A stretch of DNA of 64,000 nt. Origin: Azolla pinnata. Taxonomy: Eukaryota > Streptophyta > Polypodiopsida > Salviniales > Salviniaceae. Below are positions 27,137 through 38,029 of the stretch, in pieces. The stretch lies in NCBI GenBank assembly GCA_037176905.1, contig JBBBWG010000448.1, positions 1 to 64,000 on the forward strand, read 5' to 3'. Below the pieces are notes generated by a model, which saw nothing but the letters and a program-made list of their open reading frames with translations, did no database searches and was not told the DNA's origin. The position numbers and the translations under genes are program-made. The stretch's first letter is position 1, and each line of letters starts with the position of its first letter.

Positions 27137-27781
27137 TCAGTTTGCCTTGTTTTGGCCTGTAATTGCAACAGTACTCTATGAATTGTCAGTGAAAATTGAT
27201 GATGTGGAAGGTCTCAGACATCTGGTATTCTCAGCTTAATTCAATTGTATATGCGTTTGTAAGCACATTAACACAAGAACCATGAAGCTAACTTGTTAAT
27301 ATGGGATCATTGATCATTTCTTAAATCAACGGGCAGAGCAAAATGCATAGTCTTGACAGATTTGTGATTCTAAAATAAAGATAGAGTTTATACCAAACAC
27401 TGTGAAGCCAATCAGCATTTCACACAACAGAATCTTCCAGCAGTGGAAGTAAAAAAAAAACCAGATGATGCAAGGAACCCCTTTATTTGATTCCATTCAA
27501 ACAATCGTGTAGAGAATTCTTGGTAATGGAACCAACATCCCTTAGAGGAATCATACTCTCATATATCAAAACGATTCATTAGTTAATCAATTGTGGGTCC
27601 CTCAGGGACGTGTTTTTTAAACTTGCCTGAAGGAGCACTGAATTTGATTACTATTAAAGCTCTACTATAGCTTTTTCTCTTCTTCCATTAATGGGAACTA
27701 TGGGAAGTATATTTCTGTGATTATTATAGTTCTTGAGTTTGTAAATTGTCATTGGAAAGGTGAAAAGCACTGGGATATTTT
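27137..27781. other. gap between convergent ELF1 and GGCT genes
   Basis: This 645 bp stretch must hold the 3' untranslated regions of both genes. I see no gene, no tandem array and no telomere-like motif in it. Confidence 0.6.
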
Positions 27782-30700
27782 TCAGTAAGTCTGGCCTTTG
27801 AGGAGTTTAGGGCTAAGAGGTTGAAGGTGATGAATGTTTGTCGTAAGGTTAATCACTTCTTCAAGTATTGGTAACGTCACAGCTCCATTTCTCAATGCAA
27901 TATTGAAAGGAACATTATTTATATCATCATTCTTATCGGCAATGCATTTGATTCGAAGGTTGTGTTGTATGTACTTCACACTTTCTGCTAAGGCTGTGAT
28001 CTCTTCATCTTCATGACCTAGGATCGAGTCACAAAAGAACAATGATCTGGTCAGTAAATTCCTACATATTCAACCAGCTGCATATGTACATTCATGTAAA
28101 ATTATCTGGAGCTGGTAATAAAAAGAAGAAATCGAATCTACCAATATCCTTAAGGGCTTGAACTAAGCGAAAGAGGTAATCACAATTTGGTCCTGAGGGG
28201 CCCTTGGCTATGGCCACTTGCCTGCATCCAAAAGTAAGTAAAATCACATTAGAACATTGAATCTGTCCACTGAAAGTCTTAGTTTAGGACAATTTTTAGA
28301 GACGAGCTTGAGAGATGAACGTGGATGTTGAAGCTCAAAATGCAGTGGGAATAAGCAACACAAGTTCCATGTATAATGACGATAAGAATACTTACTTATC
28401 ATCCTCTATGAATTTTTCTGAGAGTCATAACCTCAGTAGCTTTGATATTCATCAATTGATCAGAAGTGTGAGGCAATATTTTGCCAGTTTTACATCATGA
28501 TGTTGGAACTTGGTAGGGATTAGAAATCCAATAAAAGAGATAGTTCGTGTTCATGTCCTCAAACGATAGCTACTTCTATCTCTTCAAATGGTAGCTCTTT
28601 TGGGATATGGGCACTTGGCATTTGGACTCGGAAGTCCACGAATAGAACTGAGTAGCCTTTAAGGTACAAATAATTTCTGATAGATATTTGCTGTTATTGA
28701 TTCAAACAGTACTTTCTTTACCCTAGAAGATAATGCTGGATTATGTTTTCAAGAGTACCAAAAAAGCTTACTGGGCTATCTTGTCTCTCGAAGCAGGACC
28801 AAGGTAGTATTTGCTCGTTGTTGAGGACATAAACCTTGCAATTACAACGATTAGTATTTTAAACGAGTCCCAACACATAATTCAGAGAAGAAGTTAAGGA
28901 ATTTCTGTAGACAATTCGAAATGGAGGTTCCAAAGGAGTTTTCTTACACTAAGGCGTTTGAGATTTTCGGTACACTAGTCGATTGTTCCTGTAATGCATC
29001 ATTATCATCATTCAAACAAGAGATACAAACTGAGTTTCCAGATTGAATGATTTTGCACGATGAGATGGGACTACACACAATGCACGCATACATACAAAGG
29101 AACAAGGGCTGATTAGAGAAACCAAGGTGATTTATTGAAGATAAAGAAGCACAGCATACACTGCAATCACAACACATATAAATCTCGAGACAATAAATCA
29201 TTACGTGGTCGATGCTCCATTGGAATATGATTCATCATAATCACATTGGAAAACTCAATACTCTACCGTGAAAAATTCTAAATAGCGCCAGTCATCATAT
29301 TCGGTCTCCCTGTCCATGAGATACTGATAAAAACAGAAGATACACCAGCTTAGAAGACTAGATGTTTATGCTTACAAAATCTAATACGGCGATCAATGAC
29401 CAAGAAAAAGCCACATGCACTATGATGGTTATTAGTAGCAGAATCGCAAACCGAGTTAGCGATTTGATCGAAATGTATATATAGCTCTAAGGTAATGGAA
29501 ATCATACCTTTACCGCTGTCTCCGCAGAGACTGGGTCTTTGATGTGGTAGGCAACTCCCCACTTATGAAACATTTGATGGCAAAAACAAACATTTAGACA
29601 GCATAAGCTTTGAAAAAATAGGGAAACATTGCTGAGCAAGTTGAAATTGATGATGGCCATAGCTAATGCAGGGAAATGTTGAGATTTGATCTTACACAGA
29701 CAGAAGCTTCGTCAGGTTCCAGGGTCGGAACTCGTGCAGGGAAGTCGGGCGTCCCCCTATGCTCAAAACATGCTGCACATCATTCCCAAAATCACTAACA
29801 TGTTCTCCGATTCGAGCAGAAGAGGTGCAAATGGTGGGCACTCTTTTCTTCCGATTCGAGCAGAATAAGGCGCAGTTTTAGAGTTTAGGGTTTGGGACTT
29901 CGGCATAGCTAGCAGCACTCTAAGCTTTAACACACAGGATTTTGCCATAGCTAGCACTCAATGCTTTTAACAGGAATTCCTCTCTATTGTTCCTTAACCT
30001 GCAAGTATGGAAAGCTTCTGCATGTGTATATAGATGCTAGGTCTAGACTGAAGATCTAATGGAGGATACGCCTCTCACATTTCTCGGCACAGAATGCGAT
30101 TTTCTGTGATCGAACAACATCAATCAAAACCCCATCCCCATCTCTCAAGAGCACGAGCTGATGGATTGGAAGATCTGCAAGAATGGTGGGCGATTTGGAA
30201 AAGAGGAAGAGTAGAAAAACAATCCCACCCAACAAGCAAATCTGTTTGGTGAGTTGGGTGGATTTCACAGGAGGCACAGAATGCGATTTTCAGTCTCAAC
30301 CCATGATCGAACATCATCAATCAGAACCCATCACCATCGCTCAAGAGCACGAACTGGTGGATTGTGAGAAGATTTGCAAGAATGGTGGGCGATTTGGATT
30401 AGCAGACAAGAAGAAAGACCAATCCCACCCAACAAGCAAAATACGTTGCACAGGGCACAGAATACGATTTGCTGCATCAGGCCATGATCGAAGATCATCA
30501 ATCAGAACCCATCACCATCGCTCAAGAGCATGAACTGATGGATTGAGAAAGATTTGCAAGGATGGTGGGCGATTTGGATTAGAAGACAAGAAGAAAAACC
30601 AATCCCACCCAACAAGCAAAATACGTTGCACAGGGCACAGAATACTATCTTCTGCATCGGCCCATGATCGAAGATCCTCAATCAGAACCCACCACCATCG

Positions 30701-31091
30701 CTCAAAGAGCATGATGAACTGATGGATTGAAAAGCTCTGCAAAACAATGGTGGGCGATTTGGGAGAGGAAGGGCAAGAAGAAGAAAGAAAGAAAGACAAG
30801 CAAAACATGTTTGGTGGGGTGGGGTTTAGGGTTTCACAAGGCACTTAGAATGTTAATGCAAGAGAGGTTGTAATGAGTATAGGGTTTAAGGTTTAGGGTT
30901 TAGGGGTTAGGGTTAGGGTTTAGGGTTTAGGGTTTAGGAGTTAGGGTTAGGGTTAGGGTTTAGAGTTTAGGGTGGTTTTCACCTAGGTGGAAGGCTCTCT
31001 TGAACCCCTTGATGAAGCCGAGCAGTTCCTCATCGAAATCGAACCCGACGTTCCAAAGCAGAGACGCATAGCCAAACACCCAGAGGCCCAT
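27782..31091 (-). CDS. GGCT: gamma-glutamylcyclotransferase, ChaC type (glutathione-degrading)
   Basis: Cytosolic enzyme family that cleaves glutathione to 5-oxoproline and Cys-Gly. Coding exons in order: 31091-30983, 29772-29696, 29561-29508, 29323-29267, 28988-28948, 28834-28772, 28221-28142, 28017-27782; they join to 238 residues. Residues 3-12 read [10 protein letters not shown], the substrate-binding N-terminal motif, which is normally FGYGSLxW, so Gly is replaced by Ala here. [20 protein letters not shown] and [10 protein letters not shown] follow. The catalytic Glu should be that of MDRETEYD (family: LxxREKxYD). [20 protein letters not shown] and [20 protein letters not shown] close the core. 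About 55 residues after ESVKYIQHN are not conserved and make it longer than the usual 190-220. The first intron (1.2 kb) carries tandem and telomere-like repeats. Confidence 0.9.
30086..30818. repeat. four tandem units of about 180-187 bp in GGCT intron 1
   Basis: The phrase ggcacagaat(g/a)c recurs at about 30086, 30273, 30455 and 30635. Units share atcaatcagaacccatcacc, gctcaagagca, gatggattg and ggtgggcgatttgg. The two central copies are nearly identical, pointing to recent duplication. On the minus strand this is inside the first intron of the GGCT gene. Confidence 0.88.
30878..30972 (+). repeat. mixed TTTAGGG / TTAGGG telomere-like block in GGCT intron 1
   Basis: About fourteen telomere-like units alternate between the seven-base TTTAGGG and six-base TTAGGG forms with a few single-base variants. 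The block ends about ten bases from the 3' end of GGCT exon 1 (30983). On the GGCT strand it reads CCCTAAA/CCCTAA and therefore immediately follows the first 5' splice site. Confidence 0.95.
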
Positions 31092-33244
31092 CTCTGGTCG
31101 GTCTGCTATTTGATCGATCGGGAAAAAAACCCAAGTGTTAGTTAAGAGGCCCTAATAGTGATGCTGAGCTAAAGCAGAGATGAGAGGCAAGATAAGATTA
31201 AGCCTTTGTTAGTAGATAAGATTAAGCCCACGATCGATACGAATACAATGCATAGAATCGCATGGAATCATGCACACAGGCAAACCTCTCTTTGGTTCGG
31301 AGAAGCTCGACAGATCTTCTGCCTCCAGCTGAAGAAGAATGTTCGATCAGTTTAATCGGGGGTCCATTGGGCACCACCTCCTGTTTTATAGGCCCATTTT
31401 ACATTCTCCATTTCTTCGGGTGGTGGTTTGTCTGTTTTTTTCCCCTTCTTTTCCCTCTCACTGATCGATGTTGTTTGCAGATCATCACCAGCTTCCCTAG
31501 CAACTGAAACATTCATGTACCGTAACACACAGAACACGACCAGGTTCCTCCTCCTCCTCCTGTGCCGCTATTCCGTAATAAATAAGCGCGAGAAACTGCT
31601 GTGTTTCTTACCACGGTTATGATGTGAATCCTGTCTTGTGAGTGTCTCGACCGACTATGTATGTTGCTTACTGACAGAGGATCGATCAGGTTTACCGCGT
31701 CGACCGAGTAAGTCGAATTAGTTTTTACTAGCAAACCAAGCCTCTGCTCGAGACGTCATGACAGATGTTTATCAAGAGATGGCGCATCGATATCTGATTC
31801 CATCCATCGTGCAAGGTGTTACTAGAAATGGCAGAACAGATCCCTTCAGTTTAAATATATATAAATCTTTGGGCAAGTTTCCTCTGATGGCATGGCTCTT
31901 CCACACTCAGTATTTATCTTTCTAGCCAAGCCAACTAGAGAGTGGCAAAATACAGGCATTTTGGGCTCCTCCTGCCCATCACGATGAAGAAAAGCCCCGA
32001 TCGATATGGAACAAGTGGATGCCATGGGCTCCTCGCGATGAGAAAGATCAAGATAATGGATGGAACAACCGCCAACCGTTTTCCAGATGTTGGGATCAAG
32101 AGAACAAGCACGACACTTCTAGATTACATTGTTTCAATACTGGTTGGTTGGCTCGCTCAGATAAGGGAACGATTGATGATCATTGCGCAGACAAAAGATA
32201 CAAACCGACAACTGCCAGGCTTGACTTGAAATAAGATTGCATCGTCATCGTCATTGTACATGATTCTGAATCCAACGCCATCGAATTCTCCTTTGCAAAA
32301 ATAGTGGTCGAGTTCAAAGATGTGCGCAGATGCAACCAAAATCGAAATTGGATCAAGCTTTTGGGGTCGTGATCTGATCCGCTTCTGTCACCAGCTAGTT
32401 GTGGTCCGTATAAACGCGGTTAGATCATTAAAAGATAAGATCCGGATGGAGTTCAGGGATGAATCGATGCATTTTTACCGACTGGTCATCGAGCCGAATT
32501 CTAGCCATGTGCTTTGCTGAGATTCCATATTGCACTTCAATGGCCACTGTTTCATCATATGGTTTTCCTTTTTTTTTTCACCTGGACTTTCACCAAGTAG
32601 AGCTCAAAGTTCCTCAACAGCTTGAATCTTTCAAAGGTAGGTATAGTGTACCTGTCTCCAAGTAGAGGGAGTTAGAAGCAAATCAACCCACCATAACTCC
32701 CATCTCTTTACTTTCACATTAACCTTTACAGGTACACATTACATTCATTACCTTCGCTTTTGCAGCATCGATCGATGTCGTATCATGTATCCACTGCTTC
32801 GCATCCGTTCTTTACGAGCTTTTGGAGGGACCAATCATGGAGGAAATCCCCATCAAGTTTCATTCCCCACTCAGCAGAAAACAATAAGGTGGATGAAGAC
32901 CACACATATTTCCGCTTTATCGTATTTCCATTTTGTATCATAGCACATGGGGAAAATGTGCCATGTCATGTCCACAAGGATTCGGAGAATAAAGCTGCAG
33001 GTAGTCTTCAAATAAAAATAAATGAAATTTATGCATTACTGACTTAGATTTGGCTTCACATACAAAGTATATAACTGTTCGAATGAGCAAAATGATTGGA
33101 GCCTTCGAACAAGGGAGAGGAAGCAAAGGATTTAAGCTAAAAGAACAACGAACGAAAAAAATGCCTTGAATATATAGCATAAAGAATTTGGCGTGTTTGC
33201 GCAGCATTAGCATGGAAACAACACACAAACAACAAACGTTCCCA
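31092..33244. other. gap between GGCT 5' end and LIP1 3' end, unassigned
   Basis: I recognise no gene in these 2.15 kb. An open frame on the plus strand at about 31926-32234 encodes a hydrophilic, Trp-rich peptide that includes FWAPPAHHDEEKPRSIWNKW, and a minus frame over 32157-32339 overlaps it. Another short plus frame at 32540-32640 ends with VELKVPQQLESFKG. None continues into a recognisable domain. A small lineage-specific gene cannot be excluded. Confidence 0.35.
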
Positions 33245-36200
33245 TCATGCGGAAGAATTAGATATCCAAGAGCTTGATTTCATGAGCGATGAGCTCGTTC
33301 TCATGCCCATGTGAATCTCACTCATTGGAAAAGGCTGTTGCAAGTAAGAAGATGGTGGTGGCATGAGGGTGAACTGAGCTGCCTGATCTGGTCTGGTGTA
33401 CTGAGCTCCTAATTCTGCACCATTGGAGCTGTGTGCCATAGCAGGATCAACCAAAACAAAAACAATAAAGAATGGATATCTCAAATACTTCCCACTGATT
33501 TTTCCATTAAGTATTTTTCATTCATTCTGCAAATAACGATTCTCAAACCTCCCATCACACTTTTCCCAGGGCATCTCTTTAATTTTTCTTTTGGAATTCC
33601 TTAAAGAAGTTCTTTTTCAGCCATGAGAATGGAGTAGTACCATAACAGAATACACAATGAAGCTATAAACTGGTAATGACACAAGAACTACTAAAGAAAG
33701 GATTTTCCACCATGTTTATCTTCAGCTATCACAAGTGATTGCAAAGGTAAAAACAAGCAAGTTGCATGTTATAGACGTATGATGAGAAGTGACCCATTCA
33801 AGCTAGCACCATTACAATATAAAATTTTAAACTTTCACTAATTTTTGTCCATTGTTTGGCACACATATTTGAATCTTTGATTGTCGTGGTGGAATCTGGA
33901 CTTCCACTCATCAACATTCTCCTAATTGGGTATAACAATTTTTAACAATGACTTTCTCAATCAATAGATGGACTGAGAGACCAGGATCATTGGACGGACA
34001 CAATTTGTGAGCTTTTAGAGCTAGACGAGATAAGATTTCATTCTCAAGTAGACAGACAGCATTGTGTATCCTCCCTTTTCCTATCAATGCACATCCAGTC
34101 GCCTATTGCCTACGCCCATGCTTGATAAATGTGTTATTGGAACTGAGATAAGAAGAAATCGTTCTTGTTTTATTTGGTTATTAAAGCTCCCTTGATTATA
34201 TCTTAAGACTCTGCTGGAGAGAAAGCATTAAGTGTAGCCAGAAAATACCTTGTATAGCTGTTGAGGGCATTATCATCCTCATCAACATCGTCATCATGAA
34301 GAGACATTCCACGTGAATGATAAGAGCTGGTATTCCGAGTCGAATTAGACCACTTTGGTACAGGAGGTTTTGTGATCTCTTCACCTAAATATCGCCTCCT
34401 GATCAACTGCATCAAGAATAGATATATGAAGACAAGAAACAGAGACTTAAATTACAACAACATCCGTAATATTGTACAATACTTACACTGCAAAAAAACT
34501 GCTTCACAGCTTCCAAATCTAGGCGGCCTTCAGTGGCACTCTGTAATAATAATTTGTCAAAACTGATTCTTGTAATGGCAATAGTAACCGCCATACTATT
34601 CTTCTCATCTTCTTCTAAAGATTGGATACAGTACTTATATTTCGTTGTCTTTTTTAACAAATTAAATATTCAGAAAACAAGGATCCACATATTCATGTTT
34701 GGTAAATAAATATGCTAGAACTATGAATTCCGCCTTTAACACTCTGCTACTTACAGCAACGAGTCCACCACTTCCAGGGAAACCTTCAGTCACAGGAAGT
34801 TCATCCCCAGGTGAAAGGAAACCTTGTTTCTCAACCCAATGTCTTGCAACATCGACAAGGTTACCACTGCTCCCACCATGCTTTGGCACAAGATCTGCTT
34901 TATTTCCTATAACAAGGAATGGAACCGGAATACCAGCTGCAGAGAATGTGGACATGGGTACAGAGAAAGTTCCACGTGCAGCAATTTCTGCTGCCCATCT
35001 CTGCAAGCCCACCTTTGTCTTTCTCTGGGAAAGGTCATGAACAAAGATAACACCTGTATGCATCCCAAACCAGCCAAAAGATGAAAAGTGCAAAAGGATA
35101 AATGATTGAGCCGTTTCCATTTGGACATCGATATAGTATATAGAAACTTCCAAGCTTCCATTCTCACCGTTTATTTGAGAGTAAAAAAGGGATCGACAAT
35201 CTTTATAACGATCATGCCCAGATAAATCCCACAACTCGACGAAGAAATCACGCTTATTCCCCACTATTAGGCTATTTGGAGAGCTGCCATTGTTGGTAGG
35301 GCATGTTATATGCTGTGACCATACTCAACATATGTCAATACACCATGACAAAGAACATTAACTTCATTTTATTCTCTCAAGATTCCTTTGTTCCTTCTCA
35401 GAAGTGAGGATAACGACCTTGACTTCAACGCTGCAGCCTACAGTTCGTCGAGGAGTCAAATCTGGTTTTCCATTCAAAATTAGGTGTACCAATGATGTCT
35501 TTCCTATTCCTGCAACATATAATAAGGGCCTTTTTAAGTATAAAAAACTGAACGTGCATGCTCCAGGTGCAAGAAAGTGCCTTACATACAGCTAAAAAAA
35601 TTAGAGTGATCGCAGCATGGTATTATGATTTGTACAATCTCCATTGTCAGTGTATTCTCCTTTGCACTTCTGATCATTGGCAATTGCCTTGCATTGTTTA
35701 TCAATTCAGCAAACAACACGGATTTACAGATCTATTCTAGTTGATCGTGAGAGTTAAACACTGTTGCCTTGGGCATTGATCACTTCTTCGCCCCTCCACC
35801 CTATGGTCACCACCCTGGGATGTTATATTTTTCTTCGTCAACTTGTTCCTGGTTTACTCATAAATAACAGCTTTTGGATAAAGCATTTACTACATCGGCT
35901 TGACGCAAAAGATTGCTATTGTGAGAAAATTCTACAGAAATCCCATCATCAGTTCTTTCTGACGAGAAGAAAGAAGTATCAGCAGAATGGTAGAGACTAG
36001 GAAAACTAAGGTGCAATGTTCATCTAATGTTGCACAGCCATCGCAAACTATAACTGAGAAGATAAACAAGTAGAGGATCAAAATATAAGTTTAAGCTTAG
36101 AATTCTTCTATACTAACAAGATCAGCGTAAGATGCTCTCACGGCCCCATCATTATCTACTAGTTAAACACATGAAAGGATACACACACACATATATATAA

Positions 36201-36653
36201 CTAGAATCACAAATCAGAGTCAGAATGTTATAAATGTAAAAACAAAGGTGATTTTTCACCTCTACGACTAGAAAAAAGACAAACTTTCAATGCTGCCTGT
36301 ACCTATACATAAACAACCTTGACATTTTAGAGCTGACCCAGACTTTGAATTGGTTTTTGATCTCGAAATCCATGCAAATGAGATGTTCAGGGCTCATCCC
36401 GATCTTCGAGTTAGTCCAATAACAATCAAGGAAAAACAAGACGAGACTTAGATGAAATGAAATGACACCCCATTTGGGGCCTAAAACGGAGGAATACCAT
36501 GGCGGGGCAATGCAGATCTATTCCCAAACATTTTTGTAGGTCGAGAAAGAAGGAGTAAGAACCTGGATCGCCGACCACGAGGACTCGGACTTGGCCGGAT
36601 GGGCTCTGCGCAGTCTCGTCGGTGTCATGCTTCTTATCCAGCCGGGGAATCAT
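33245..36653 (-). CDS. LIP1: small GTPase LIP1 (LIGHT INSENSITIVE PERIOD 1), RabL3-like
   Basis: Plant-specific Ras-like GTPase that in Arabidopsis adjusts the period of the circadian clock and affects salt response and microtubules. Exons in order: 36653-36563, 35509-35418, 35312-35168, 35053-34755, 34540-34487, 34406-34249, 33428-33245; they join to 340 residues, against about 342 in Arabidopsis. GQVRVLVVGDPG-IGKTSLVHLI is the P-loop, split by intron 1. TVGCSVEVKHIT covers switch I, and FFVELWDLSGHDRYKDCRSL covers G3, where His follows DxSG as in LIP1. VIGNKADLV is G4. FPGSGGLVASATEG and FFCSLIRRRYLGEE close the fold. The low-complexity tail ends QPFPMSEIHMGMRTSSS. No C-terminal prenylation cysteine is present, as in LIP1. 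The start at 36653 is the only in-frame ATG close to the fold; the next upstream ones fall in the ATG-repeat array. Confidence 0.93.
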
Positions 36654-36779
36654 AACAGCGCTCTTCCTCTGCCTCAGCGCGACGGCGGGGCATGGGAGAT
36701 TTCTTCCTTCTGCAAAATGGGCAAATCGAAGGGAAGCAGAAGCTCTGACTCTGAGGAGAAACGGGAGAAGAGAACTCAC

Positions 36780-37560
36780 GATGTATGCATGCATGCATGC
36801 ATGCATGTCTGTGCATGTGTGGATGCATGCATGCATGCATGTGTGTGCATCTGTGGATGCATGCATGCATGCGTGTGTGTGCATGTGTGGATGGATGCAT
36901 GCATGCATGTGTGTGCATGTGGATGCATGCTTGCGCAGCATGATGTATGTGTACGCTCGTATGCATGCATGGGTTTGCATATGTCTATAATGTGTGTATG
37001 AGTATGTCGATGTGCGTATGTATGTATGTATGTGTGTATGTGGGTATGTCTATGTGCGTATATACGAGTTGCGCGTATGTATGATTATGTCGGTGCGTGT
37101 ATGTATGAGTACACCTGTTTATGTGTGTATTTATGGATAACTATGAATCTATCAGCTACATCATATATAAATATGAGTATCTCTATGCATGTACGTATAT
37201 GTGTATGTGCATGTGTGCATTTTGTGGATGCATGCATGCATGCATGCATGTGGCATGCTTGCGCAGCATGATGTATGTGTACATTCGTATACATGTATGA
37301 ATTTGCATACGTCTATAATGTATGTATATGCATGTGGGTGTGTCGATGTGCGTATGTTTGTATGTATATGTATGTGGGTGTGTCGATGTGCGTATGTATG
37401 TATGTGTATGTGGGTATGTCGATATGCGTATGTATGTATGTGTGTGCCTGTGGGTATGCATGAGTTGCGTGTATGTATGTATGTATGATTATGTCGGTGT
37501 ATGTATGCATGAGTACACGAGTTTATGTGTGTATTTATGTATAACTATGTGCATGTATAT
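36780..37560. repeat. ATGC/TATG microsatellite block with a higher-order duplication of about 330 bp
   Basis: Runs of atgc and gtat units make up most of the block. A longer unit appears twice, at about 36930-37175 and 37252-37595; both copies hold gcttgcgcagcatgatgtat, then gtctataatgt, gattatgtcggtg, gtttatgtgtgtatttatg and atcagctacatcatatat. It lies 130 bp upstream of the LIP1 start codon in the divergent LIP1/EMB1417 gap. Confidence 0.92.
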
Positions 37561-37599
37561 GTGCACTGAATCCATCAGCTACATCATATATACATGTGT

Positions 37600-38029
37600 G
37601 TAGCACATGCATATACGCATATATTGACATGCATAGAGATATATGTGTACATACACATACTTATGTACAAATTGCATTCTCGTGTATTCAAAGATACGTA
37701 TACATTGTCACGATGAATGTATACATATGTGCATTGAGTACGTATATATCGAAACAATCGACATCTGTTCTATCGTGACAGAGAACTAGGCATCTTTCCG
37801 TCAACGATGGGATGGCGCACAATGCATCGTGAACAATGATTGCATCGACCGCATTCACCGCTTTCGAGACGATCCTTTGCGGCGGTCTGCATCCGGATTG
37901 CAAAACTGTATCCTGTGCCTCCCCGCAGTAAAGGGCTTTGTCGAGAAACTGATCTGAATACAACAAACCAATTTCATCGGCCGTTTCGGAATCCTTCGTG
38001 CTGGGGGCAAGTCAGCAATAGCAATGCCA
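37600..38029. other. unique DNA between two repeat blocks in the LIP1/EMB1417 gap
   Basis: GC-richer non-repetitive sequence (about 37760-38010) without a supported gene. A 92-codon minus frame and an 83-codon plus frame overlap here, and neither resembles a known domain. Confidence 0.4.

Noticed and set aside
28944-29201. 85-codon minus frame
   Set aside because: Only the piece 28948-28988 is an exon (GGCT exon 5, [13 protein letters not shown]); the rest is intron.
30183-30533. 116-codon plus frame in the GGCT intron
   Set aside because: It is an open frame over 180 bp tandem repeats, whose copies are not conserved as codons.
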